A stretch of DNA of 11,201 nucleotides. Source: Flavobacteriales bacterium (GTDB lineage: Bacteria > Bacteroidota > Bacteroidia > Flavobacteriales_F > PHOS-HE28). Below, piece after piece: positions 1-6,007 of the stretch (the stretch's first letter is position 1; each line of letters begins with the position of its first letter). Made by a program: the position numbers and the translations under genes. The stretch is taken from positions 1-11,201 of the forward strand of contig JALOLX010000073.1 in NCBI GenBank assembly GCA_025455765.1, read 5' to 3'. The notes beneath the pieces were generated by a model. That model searched no databases. It worked only from the letters and a program-made list of their open reading frames with translations, and had not been told where the DNA came from.

Positions 1-54
1 GATCACGATCAACAGGTGTGCCACACGCCGCACACCGGGGTGAAGGAAACGCAT
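1..54 (-). CDS. N-terminus of an exported or membrane protein, cut by the left edge
   Basis: On the minus strand an ATG at 54-52 opens a frame that runs off the window with no stop. Its 18 residues read MRFLHPGVRRVAHLLIVI: a basic N-terminus followed by the start of a hydrophobic stretch, as in a signal peptide or first membrane helix. A CACCTTTG box (58-65 on the plus strand, reversed) lies three bases upstream, similar to boxes before other genes here. It would diverge from the VOC-fold gene at 108. Function cannot be told from so short a piece, and chance openness is possible in DNA this rich in G and C. Confidence 0.45.
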   Translation of the reverse strand, partial: MRFLHPGVRRVAHLLIVI

Positions 55-57
55 GCA

Positions 58-65
58 CAAAGGTG
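58..65 (-). promoter_or_regulatory. Candidate -7 box for the left-edge gene
   Basis: Read on the minus strand this is CACCTTTG, seven of eight positions of the Bacteroidota -7 element TAnnTTTG (the two n positions match anything). It ends three bases before the ATG at 54, which would give a very short or leaderless transcript. I see no clear -33 TTTG partner, so this is only a candidate. A related GATCTTCG lies at 94-101 on the plus strand before the divergent gene. Confidence 0.25.
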
Positions 66-107
66 CAGCGCCTGCCCGCACTTCACCGCATACGATCTTC
101 GTGCCCG

Positions 108-599
108 ATGTTGCCCGACCACCGATCGTTCCTCGATGTCCTGCTGCCCGCGCTGTGGAACGACCTGCCCGCCGCACAGCACTGGCCCATCGATCACCTC
201 TGCTACCGCGTGGCCGACCACACCGCCTACCTGCACTGGCGAAGCACGCTGCACGCGCACGGCGCACTGCTGGCCGAGTCGCTCATCGGGGGAAGGCCCA
301 TCGCCACCTTCCGCCTGCACACGCCCCTGTGCCACGGTGATCGTCGCATCCACCTGGTGGAACTGCCCGCACCCAAGCCCGGTAGCCCCTACCCCGAAGG
401 CTGGGAGCACGCCGAACTGGTAACGCCTCTTCCCCTCGATGCCCTGTTGCACGCACATCCCCAGCTGAACTGGGACGTGAGCGAACTGCACAAACCGCTG
501 AACCCCGCACTCCGCCTGCGCTACGGGGCCTTCAGTATCAAGCTGCACACACTGCCGCTGGATGCGGTGATCGCCCGTGAACAGGGCCTGCTCAGCTGA
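108..599 (+). CDS. YecM-like VOC-superfamily protein
   Basis: A 163-residue protein resembling the YecM (DUF991) branch of the vicinal oxygen chelate fold, which includes glyoxalases and dioxygenases. Visible family signatures are IDHLCYRV near residue 28, IGGRPIATFRL near 61, HLVELPAPKPGS near 84, EGWEHAEL near 98 and SIKLH near the end. Family members keep His and Glu residues consistent with metal binding, but no substrate is established and I do not assign one. I chose the ATG at 108 because homologues begin close to this point; the frame is open further upstream from a GTG at 18, but that stretch looks unrelated to the family. The stop lies inside the 3' end of the convergent oxidoreductase gene. 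Cytoplasmic, no signal peptide. Confidence 0.75.
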   Translation: MLPDHRSFLDVLLPALWNDLPAAQHWPIDHLCYRVADHTAYLHWRSTLHAHGALLAESLIGGRPIATFRLHTPLCHGDRRIHLVELPAPKPGSPYPEGWEHAELVTPLPLDALLHAHPQLNWDVSELHKPLNPALRLRYGAFSIKLHTLPLDAVIAREQGLLS

Positions 600-1635
600 G
601 TTCCGATAGCCCGGACCGGTCCCACGCCACCTCGGGATCGAGCGGAGCGCCCGCGAACAGATGGTCCGCCAAATGGGCCGCACACCACGGCGCCAGCAGC
701 ACCCCGCGCGATCCCAGTCCGTTCAGCACCGCCTGTCCAGGCCCCGTCACACCGATGATCGGCCGCCGGTCACGCGCCGTGGGACGCACACCGGCCCGCT
801 GCTCCTCCACCTCGAACGGACGGTGAACGAAGTTCCGCAGACGCTCCAGCAACCACGCACGCGCCGCTTCGCTCGGCCCGCTGAACACATCGTCCCAGGC
901 AAAGGTGGAACCCACCCGGTAGCGTTCATCACCCAACGGCAACAGGAACACCCCGCGGTGTACCATGCGCGACAGGTGCAGCCCAGGGATGTGCACCACC
1001 ACCGTCTCGCCCTTCACCGGAATTAGCCCGGCCAGCGAGGCGAACGGCCCGTCGCAGCGGATGCACCAACGCGCTTGAAGGCCGTCCACTTCCACGCCCT
1101 CTGGGGTTATCCGTACCGCATCCTGCTCCAGCATCCGTTCCACCAGCACACCCTCGTTCAGCAGGGCGCTGCGTTGGGCCTCCAGCATCGCGGGTACGTT
1201 CAGCCAGGCGCAACGGGGCACCGTGCCGTAGCCATGTGGATGCACCAGGCCACCCTGCTCCAGCTCAGGCTCCGGCACCTGTTGCAGCAGCACGCGTCCG
1301 GCGTCCGTGTCCATCGCGCGGGTCCACTGGTCCACCTCCTTGGGCGTGGGAAAGAGCTTCACCAAGGGCAGCTGGTGCCAGCCTTGCCAACCGGCCCGCG
1401 CCGACCATTCGCTGTAGAACCGCTCGGCCAGGGGCAGCAGCTCCAAGGCCCGCCAACTGGGCACATCGCGCCGCAGCACCACGGGGTTCACCACGCCCCC
1501 TGCTGCCAGGCTGGCGTTGCCCGGTCGCTTGGCATCGTACACCCGCACCCGCAGCCCGCGTTGGCGCAAGGTCTCGGTGAGCACCGCACCGGCCAGGCCA
1601 CGCCCGATGATCACCGCATCCAGCCGCTGCTCCAT
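592..1635 (-). CDS. FAD-dependent oxidoreductase, DAO / glycine oxidase-like family
   Basis: A 347-residue flavoprotein of the D-amino-acid oxidase (DAO) fold. The N-terminus has the dinucleotide-binding GxGxxG motif at residues 11-16 (IIGRGLAG), followed by an acidic residue (D34) at the end of the second strand as expected for FAD. Later landmarks are VKGETVVVHIPG near 207, a MVHRGVFLLPLG block, AGVRPTARDRRP near 295 and LNGLGSRGVLLAPW near 318, the usual C-terminal FAD contact. The closest named relatives I recall are glycine oxidase and the oxidase half of MnmC, but there is no methyltransferase half and substrate is unknown. The start at 1635 is supported by the flavin motif; the open frame reaches 1758 but overlaps the upstream lipoprotein gene. 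It lies 14 bases after that gene, so the two are probably cotranscribed. The stretch at residues 194-199 (CDG then PFA) looks shorter than I expect for the family. Confidence 0.8.
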   Translation of the reverse strand: MEQRLDAVIIGRGLAGAVLTETLRQRGLRVRVYDAKRPGNASLAAGGVVNPVVLRRDVPSWRALELLPLAERFYSEWSARAGWQGWHQLPLVKLFPTPKEVDQWTRAMDTDAGRVLLQQVPEPELEQGGLVHPHGYGTVPRCAWLNVPAMLEAQRSALLNEGVLVERMLEQDAVRITPEGVEVDGLQARWCIRCDGPFASLAGLIPVKGETVVVHIPGLHLSRMVHRGVFLLPLGDERYRVGSTFAWDDVFSGPSEAARAWLLERLRNFVHRPFEVEEQRAGVRPTARDRRPIIGVTGPGQAVLNGLGSRGVLLAPWCAAHLADHLFAGAPLDPEVAWDRSGLSELS

Positions 1636-1639
1636 GCTG

Positions 1640-1647
1640 CAAAGGTC
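1640..1647 (-). promoter_or_regulatory. Candidate -7-like box before the oxidoreductase
   Basis: Minus-strand GACCTTTG matches seven of eight positions of TAnnTTTG and ends four bases before the ATG at 1635, within the 14-base gap after the lipoprotein gene. If active it would give the oxidoreductase its own nearly leaderless transcript inside the operon. No -33 element is evident. Confidence 0.2.
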
Positions 1648-1649
1648 GC

Positions 1650-2303
1650 TCAGCGCGCCACCGACAGCACCACCGGATCGAAGTCGAACACCGTGTCGTT
1701 CACCGCAGCGCTCACCCGCAGCTCCACATCCTGCCCGCGCACCGTGGGCCGCACCCACCAGCCCTCCGCCGCGCCGTCCTTCCCCAGGATGCCATGGCGC
1801 ACCGAGGGAATGAAGGAAGGCACGTTGGGAATGTGGATGCGCAGCGGGTTGTCCTGGCCGAAGCGCAACGGCCCCGCAGGTTCCACCCGCACCGCCGCCA
1901 GCAACGCCGCCGTATCGGTGATCACCAGGCGGTTGGCTGTGGACACCTGCACCGTACTATCGTTGAGCAGCACACTGTACGCCAGGAACTGCGCTTCCGC
2001 ATGGTCCTCGTAGGTGCTCAATGCATGGAAGCGCAGCACGCCATCGGGGGTGTACACCTTGTGTTCGCCCACCGGCCTTCCGCGCGACCAGCCCTGCCGC
2101 GCCTTCACCGTGCCATCGGGGTGATAGGCCACCAACGCACCGTGCTGCAAGCCCTCCACCACCGGCACTTCGCTCTCCACCTGCCCATCGGGGTAGTAGC
2201 TGCGCAGCATGGTCATCGCACTGTCGGCGGTGTTCACCACTTCGGGTTCTGTTGGGGAGGTACTGCACGCAGTGAGGAGCAGGGCAAAGAGGAGGAAGCG
2301 CAT
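1650..2303 (-). CDS. MORN-variant-repeat lipoprotein
   Basis: A 217-residue envelope protein. The ATG at 2303 gives a lipoprotein signal: MRFLLFALLLTAC, with lipobox LTAC and the lipidated Cys at residue 13. Residues about 35-85 contain three copies of the toxin-antitoxin / MORN-variant type repeat built on Y-x-P/PDG-x-(hydrophobic) (YYPDGQVES, YHPDGTVKA, YTPDGVLRF), spaced by roughly 23 residues. Such repeats are frequent in Bacteroidota surface lipoproteins, but their ligand is usually unknown. The C-terminal half is probably beta-rich and I do not recognise it. An upstream in-frame ATG at 2342 is possible but would bury the lipobox. It precedes the flavin oxidoreductase by 14 bases and is divergent from the T9SS-type gene at 2726. 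Confidence 0.75.
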   Translation of the reverse strand: MRFLLFALLLTACSTSPTEPEVVNTADSAMTMLRSYYPDGQVESEVPVVEGLQHGALVAYHPDGTVKARQGWSRGRPVGEHKVYTPDGVLRFHALSTYEDHAEAQFLAYSVLLNDSTVQVSTANRLVITDTAALLAAVRVEPAGPLRFGQDNPLRIHIPNVPSFIPSVRHGILGKDGAAEGWWVRPTVRGQDVELRVSAAVNDTVFDFDPVVLSVAR

Positions 2304-2308
2304 GGGGG

Positions 2309-2316
2309 CAAAGCAA
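2309..2316 (-). promoter_or_regulatory. Candidate -7 box for the lipoprotein gene
   Basis: Minus-strand TTGCTTTG matches seven of eight positions of the TAnnTTTG element and ends five bases before the ATG at 2303. The position relative to the start is like those before 54, 1635 and 8074. No -33 TTTG at the usual spacing was found. Confidence 0.25.
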
Positions 2317-2385
2317 CAGTAGAAGGCAGTATCGCGCATCACCGAACCGGATGGGCAGCGGAATGAACGGGTGGTGGTGGAGTAA

Positions 2386-2583
2386 GGAGTTTGGTATCGC
2401 CGTAATGTGGATCCGGCTTACATTCGTGTGAGCATGGTTGGCGTCCGTTGGATCCTTGGCCCCAGCTTGGACCAACACAGCAACGCACAGCCACGCCGCG
2501 TGGACGCAACTGGCAAGATCGTGATCACCAAAACCATTGACCTGCTTAATGTCTCTCTTCTGAACGGACTTTTGCGGTTGTAG
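2386..2583 (+). pseudogene. Possible relic of a T9SS C-terminal domain gene
   Basis: The plus-strand frame open from 2386 to the TAG at 2581-2583 has no good start. It contains, at 2500-2550, VDATGKIVITKTIDLLN. That resembles the middle of a type A T9SS sorting domain, where a V-x-D-x-x-G-[KR]-hydrophobic strand is followed by a second strand. The upstream PNP motif and the downstream GLxxGxY motif are absent in this frame; another frame shortly after reads TFAVVVDDVG (about 2568-2597), which could be the next strand after a frameshift. I read this as a possible remnant of an older T9SS-exported protein gene. The similarity is short and could be chance. Confidence 0.3.
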
Positions 2584-2725
2584 TGGATGACGTTGGACCA
2601 TGTTCGGTCGGCCGCATGATCACACACTAGCACAAGCCATGCACGATCCACTGCCCTGTACGCACGCACTGTCGCCTTCGCAAGGTGGCCGTCGTTCCGA
2701 TCGGCTCCGTTCAACCCAGCAGCGC

Positions 2726-4129
2726 ATGGACCAATTCCGTATCGCGCTACTGTTCGTGCTGCTGTGGAGCGCGGTGGCGATGCAGGCTCAAGATCCTTAT
2801 TTCAAGCCCTTTCAAGCATCGAGCAAGAAGCTTTTCGTTCGCGATGCCCCTTCAACCCCAGGGTACGACCTGGCGTTCGATTCTGCCGCTACGCTAGGAA
2901 CGGATTCCATCTACTTCCACTTCGGTGCCATGGACCTGGCGTCCGGTGAAATGGTACCGGGATGCTCCGGCTGGGGTGATCCGTACTGCTACACAGCGAA
3001 CACGCCCATCTGGTCGGGAACGCTCTTCCTTTCCAACAACATCGGTACGTACTGGATGCGGAACAACCTCGGCGATAGCCTACGGTTCGAACTTGGTATG
3101 GCTATCGGAGACACATCAGTGTTCTTTCAAGATGCCGTTCAGCGGTTCTCGCTCATCAAGTCCACACCGGATACGATGACCGTACTTAGCTACACGGACT
3201 CCATCTACAGATACACCATCACCCACACCGACCTGAACGACCTGCCGATCCAATCGGTTCTGAACGGTGGCTCCCTGGTCGTAGGCAAGCAGCTAGGGTT
3301 GATCACATTCTTCAAGATCGACTCGTTCCCGCAGGTGCTGGAACCGCTCCTGTTGTTCGGTAGCAAGGATCCCGATGTCGGTCTGCATCAGATCACGAGC
3401 GCCATGGTGCGCGATCATCAGCCTGGCGACGTCATCCAAACCAGGTCCTACCAAGGGGGTGGATACCCTCCCCTTCCCTTTTCCTACCGCAAGGAGTCCA
3501 TTCTGGCACGGTCGGATACGCCCGACTCAGTGCAGTACCTCATCGACTTGGAGTATTCCACCGCCAATGGGACCACCAACAGTGGTACAGCTTCGTTACG
3601 CTATTCCAAACAGGATGTCCTTGCAGAACTGCCGTTCGACCGCTTCAATGGTTCAATAATGTCACTGACCAGAACGAACGGATGTGCCGGTCCGACCTGG
3701 CGCTTCAACTCTGAACTGGTTCCTGGAATGTGGGAATGTCCGGAAGGTAATTGTTGGATATATGGTGACACACAAGGTCCTCCCCCTGTGTCTTCCAATG
3801 CACTCTATCTTGGTATTTCTGATTCACATTACTATTTCCAAACGCCTGTTTCATCTTGGGATGCTCCCTATTGGAATATTAAGAATATTGTTTATTATAT
3901 AAAGAATGGAATTGAATGCGGCACCGAATTCCATGTTGGCCTGGGCGGGTCAGTCGTTCCGGGTTCCATTAAGGTCTTTCCGAACCCTTCCGAAGGCCCC
4001 ATCACGATATCCTCCCACGAGCTGCTAAGGTCAGTGCGCATCGTTGATGGTCGTGGAGGGTCAAAATGGTCTGGTTTCCCGTCAGCAACTTGTATTGTTG
4101 CGATAATGGGCTCGCGTGCGGTTCCGTAA
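2726..4129 (+). CDS. Secreted T9SS-type protein of unknown function with damaged C-terminal sorting domain
   Basis: A 467-residue protein with an N-terminal signal peptide (MDQFRIALLFVLLWSAVAMQAQ, cleavage probably after AQA or at the following Gln). The ATG at 2726 is chosen because it places the signal peptide first; the open frame begins earlier at 2600. The body is rich in Tyr, Ser, Asp and Asn and probably beta-structured; I recognise no catalytic domain. VYYIKNGIECGT near residue 392 resembles a Y-x-KG-x-E-x-GT segment common before sorting domains in this phylum. Residues about 413-444 read SIKVFPNPSEG and then VRIVDGRG, the first half of a T9SS type A sorting domain. After that the frame turns into unrelated sequence and stops. 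The missing second half appears in the next frame, ending at a TAA at 4104-4106. Residues about 338-400 come from a markedly AT-richer stretch. Without a proper sorting domain the product would probably not be anchored or exported by T9SS. Confidence 0.7.
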   Translation: MDQFRIALLFVLLWSAVAMQAQDPYFKPFQASSKKLFVRDAPSTPGYDLAFDSAATLGTDSIYFHFGAMDLASGEMVPGCSGWGDPYCYTANTPIWSGTLFLSNNIGTYWMRNNLGDSLRFELGMAIGDTSVFFQDAVQRFSLIKSTPDTMTVLSYTDSIYRYTITHTDLNDLPIQSVLNGGSLVVGKQLGLITFFKIDSFPQVLEPLLLFGSKDPDVGLHQITSAMVRDHQPGDVIQTRSYQGGGYPPLPFSYRKESILARSDTPDSVQYLIDLEYSTANGTTNSGTASLRYSKQDVLAELPFDRFNGSIMSLTRTNGCAGPTWRFNSELVPGMWECPEGNCWIYGDTQGPPPVSSNALYLGISDSHYYFQTPVSSWDAPYWNIKNIVYYIKNGIECGTEFHVGLGGSVVPGSIKVFPNPSEGPITISSHELLRSVRIVDGRGGSKWSGFPSATCIVAIMGSRAVP

Positions 4130-4179
4130 CGATGTGACCACCCAGTAGACCCTGGAGCACGAGGGCAGCGCGTACAACC

Positions 4180-5479
4180 CTACAACTTCACGAACTCCAC
4201 GCGGCGGTTGTTCGCCTTGCCCTGGGGGCTGTCGTTGGGGCCGGCGGGTGTGCCTTCGCCCTTGCCATCGGTCTCCAGGCGGCTGCCGTCCACGGCGAAC
4301 TCCTTCACCAGGGCCTCCTTCGTCGCTATCGGTGTGGCCGATGATGCGCACCCGCACACCGGGGTTCTCCGTGAGCACGGTGCCGATGTCCTTCAGCGTG
4401 CCATAGCTCTCGGGCTTGATGCGGTCGCTGCCACTGTCGAAGAGGATACCGCGCGTGACCAAGCGGCCTTCAGTGATGAGCTTGTTGCGCGTGTCGGGCG
4501 CGCCGGCCGCCACCCGCAGGTCCTTCAGGTAGGCCGTGCTGCCCTCGCAGCCGCCTCCGTCCACAATGAAGCGGTAGTTGACCCCCGGTTGGAAGGCGCG
4601 CGGGATGTCCCACACCTTCTCGTCGTTCAGGTACATGCGCAGGCGGGCCTTCTGGCGCCAGATGCTGACCCGGGCCATGGGCGCGATGCCGCGGTGTACC
4701 AGCTGCATCTGGCCCTTCTCATTGCTCAGCAGCTCAGGACCCTCCACACTGTTGACGCTGATGCGTGAATTGCCCTGCGAGCCGCCGGCGCCCTGCGGGT
4801 GTATGCTCACCTGCACCCGACCGTTGTCCTCCGGACGTAGCAGCCCGGCACTGTTGTCCGCCACGAACGCCGCGGTAAGGAAGGAGCAGTAGTAGCTGAA
4901 CTCGTCGCTGGTGGCCACATCGAACTCGATGGTGCAGTTCTCCGGCAACACCCCGAGGAACTCCGGGTAGAAGATGCCCTCTCCATTGAGCTTCAGCCAG
5001 CGGCCTTCACTGCCATCAATGGTCACCACCTCGCCGCTGCTGTTGGTGTTCCACCGCGCGGGGAAGTCGCCGATGGCATCCTGGGTGAAGTCCTCCACGG
5101 CGATGACCTGCTCGCCGGGTACGAAGTCGAACTTGCTGTAGGCCGTGAGGCTGCGCGACTTGGCGGAGGTGCTGCCACCGGCATTGCCGCCGCCTGCATT
5201 ACCGCCTTCACCTCCTTCTGCGGGCTCCTGCCCCCCGGTCCCGTCCGGCGCATCGCCCTGGCCCTTCTTGCCCTTGCCTTTGGTGGCCTCCTTCGCGCCC
5301 TTGTCCACGCCTTCCTCGGCCTTGTCGAGGCCCTTGTCGATGGTCTGGTCCACCTTGCGTTCAAGGCGTTCCTTGGCCTTCTGCTCAAGGCGTTCCTGGA
5401 TGTTGATCTGGGCGGCGGCCGTGCCCATGAGCACTACGGGCAGGGCCAGCACAAGGGTGGTACGACGAATGCGCTGCAT
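4180..5479 (-). CDS. OmpA-family envelope protein, frame broken inside the peptidoglycan-binding domain
   Basis: The ATG at 5479 gives a signal peptide (MQRIRRTTLVLALPVVLMGTAAAQ). Then follow a charged, probably helical segment with Lys/Glu-rich heptad-like repeats (residues about 27-65), a Gly/Ala/Glu-rich linker (about 66-105), a beta-rich middle (about 115-335, possibly a jelly-roll like LamG), and an OmpA C-terminal domain starting near 345 (GILFDSGSDRIKPES, then IIGHTDSD at 379-386). This domain normally binds peptidoglycan and tethers the outer membrane to the wall. After D386 the original frame gives Arg/Pro-rich nonsense and would continue to 4082. The true domain end resumes in another frame at 4320 with KEALVKEF and ends with NNRRVEFVKL and a TAG at 4180-4182. 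About 17 residues, normally containing LSxxRA, are absent from both frames. The span given runs from the start to the true-frame stop. The antisense 3' end faces the T9SS-type gene. Confidence 0.75.
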
Positions 5480-5519
5480 GGGCGCAAGGTAGTGGAACAG
5501 CCACAAATACGTCGACCAT

Positions 5520-5559
5520 TGTGGATAAATTATCGACGAACATCTGTTAATTATCGACA
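5520..5559. promoter_or_regulatory. Cluster of DnaA-box-like sites
   Basis: Positions 5520-5528 read on the minus strand give TTATCCACA, an exact match to the DnaA-box consensus TTATnCACA. Two plus-strand near matches follow: TTATCGACG at 5530-5538 (two mismatches) and TTATCGACA at 5551-5559 (one mismatch). The near matches belong to a 10-nt direct repeat AATTATCGAC at 5528-5537 and 5549-5558, with a 21-nt period, so they lie on the same helix face. A regulator operator is an equally good reading. Confidence 0.35.
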
Positions 5560-5563
5560 GATG
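5541..5563. repeat. Inverted repeat, 7-bp arms
   Basis: CATCTGT (5541-5547) and ACAGATG (5557-5563) are perfect reverse complements around a 9-nt AT-rich spacer that contains part of the second direct repeat. No T-run follows on either strand in a terminator-like position. A protein-binding dyad upstream of the OmpA-family gene is the more likely use. Confidence 0.35.
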
Positions 5564-5602
5564 AAGAAATGAGCGCCGCAGCGGTACGCCTTCCGGCCGG
5601 GT

Positions 5603-5962
5603 TCACGCGGCCAACAGGGCCTGCATGCGATCCAGCAGGGCGTCGGGGTCGTAGGGCTTCTGCACCAGGTCGTTGGCTCCCGTGCTGTGTACGGTGGCCT
5701 GCAGGCGTGGCAGCTCGTAGCCGGTGAGCACGAGGATGGGCAGGCTGTGGCCCTGGGCGCGCAGTGCTTCCACCACGCTAAGGCCGTCCACATGGGGCAG
5801 GCCCAGGTCCAGCAGCAGCAGGTCGGGTTGCAAGCGTTGGCAGTGCTCCAGGGCTTGGCGGCCATCGCGCAGGGTGCTTACCTGCCAGCCGGCCTGCTGC
5901 AGCCGCTTCTCCAGCAGCTTGCGCACCAACGCATCGTCCTCGATCACCAGCACATGGGGCAT
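5603..5962 (-). CDS. Single-domain response regulator (CheY-like receiver)
   Basis: A 119-residue stand-alone receiver domain with no output domain. The conserved residues are all present: acidic pocket E8, D9 and D10 (IEDD), phosphoacceptor D52 (LLLLDLGLP), switch T80 (VLTGYE) and K102 followed by P103 (VQKPYD). It should be phosphorylated by a histidine kinase and signal by protein contact. No kinase is encoded within the window, so its partner is unknown. It begins at an ATG 45 bases after the antiporter stop, with a hairpin in between, and precedes the OmpA-family gene by 123 bases. Nothing in the sequence says whether it acts on motility, an enzyme or a phosphorelay. Confidence 0.85.
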   Translation of the reverse strand: MPHVLVIEDDALVRKLLEKRLQQAGWQVSTLRDGRQALEHCQRLQPDLLLLDLGLPHVDGLSVVEALRAQGHSLPILVLTGYELPRLQATVHSTGANDLVQKPYDPDALLDRMQALLAA

Positions 5963-5979
5963 ACCGGCTGATACGTGCG

Positions 5980-6007
5980 GCAGAGGCGCCGGGTTACCGG
6001 CCTCTGC
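5980..6007 (-). terminator. Hairpin directly after the antiporter gene
   Basis: GCAGAGGC (5980-5987) and GCCTCTGC (6000-6007) pair perfectly over 8 bp, and an inner CGG/CCG pair shortens the loop. On the minus strand the hairpin starts right after the antiporter TGA and ends 17 bases before the response-regulator ATG. There is no T-run after it, so it may act as a weak terminator, an mRNA 3'-end stabiliser or an attenuator between the two genes. Confidence 0.4.

Larger units (their letters stand above)
2304..2725. other. 422-nt intergenic region between divergent genes
   Basis: This gap separates the lipoprotein (minus) from the T9SS-type gene (plus). It must contain promoters for both. I see a candidate -7 box for the lipoprotein at 2309-2316 and a plus-strand GACTTTTG at 2567-2574 that could serve the other gene with a leader of about 150 nt. 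The plus-strand frame 2386-2583 looks like a decayed protein fragment (listed separately). No tRNA, riboswitch or strong terminator hairpin was recognised. Confidence 0.5.
5480..5602. promoter_or_regulatory. AT-rich intergenic region upstream of the OmpA-family gene
   Basis: This 123-nt gap lies between the response-regulator stop and the OmpA-family start. It is much AT-richer than its surroundings at 5505-5570. It carries a DnaA-box-like cluster, a 10-nt direct repeat and an inverted repeat (listed separately), and close to the start a minus-strand TACCTTGC (5484-5491) that could be part of a promoter. It is the likely promoter region of the OmpA-family gene. Confidence 0.45.

Noticed and set aside
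9..683. Long minus-strand frame opposite the VOC-fold gene
   Set aside because: It is antisense to a gene with clear family motifs and carries no recognisable domain; the same holds for the plus-strand frame 1075-2013 opposite the oxidoreductase and lipoprotein.
2304..2725. tRNA, small RNA or riboswitch in the divergent intergenic region
   Set aside because: No cloverleaf, conserved riboswitch core or strong terminator could be found by eye.
4082..4182. The long readthrough tail of the OmpA-family frame as its genuine C-terminus
   Set aside because: The tail is Arg/Pro-rich, runs through the convergent gene, and the proper OmpA ending with NNRRVEFVKL is present in the adjacent frame with its own stop at 4180-4182.
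5520..5560. A full replication origin (oriC)
   Set aside because: Only one exact DnaA box and two near matches are present in a 123-nt gap, with no dnaA, parAB or other origin-linked genes nearby; kept only as a candidate DnaA-box cluster.
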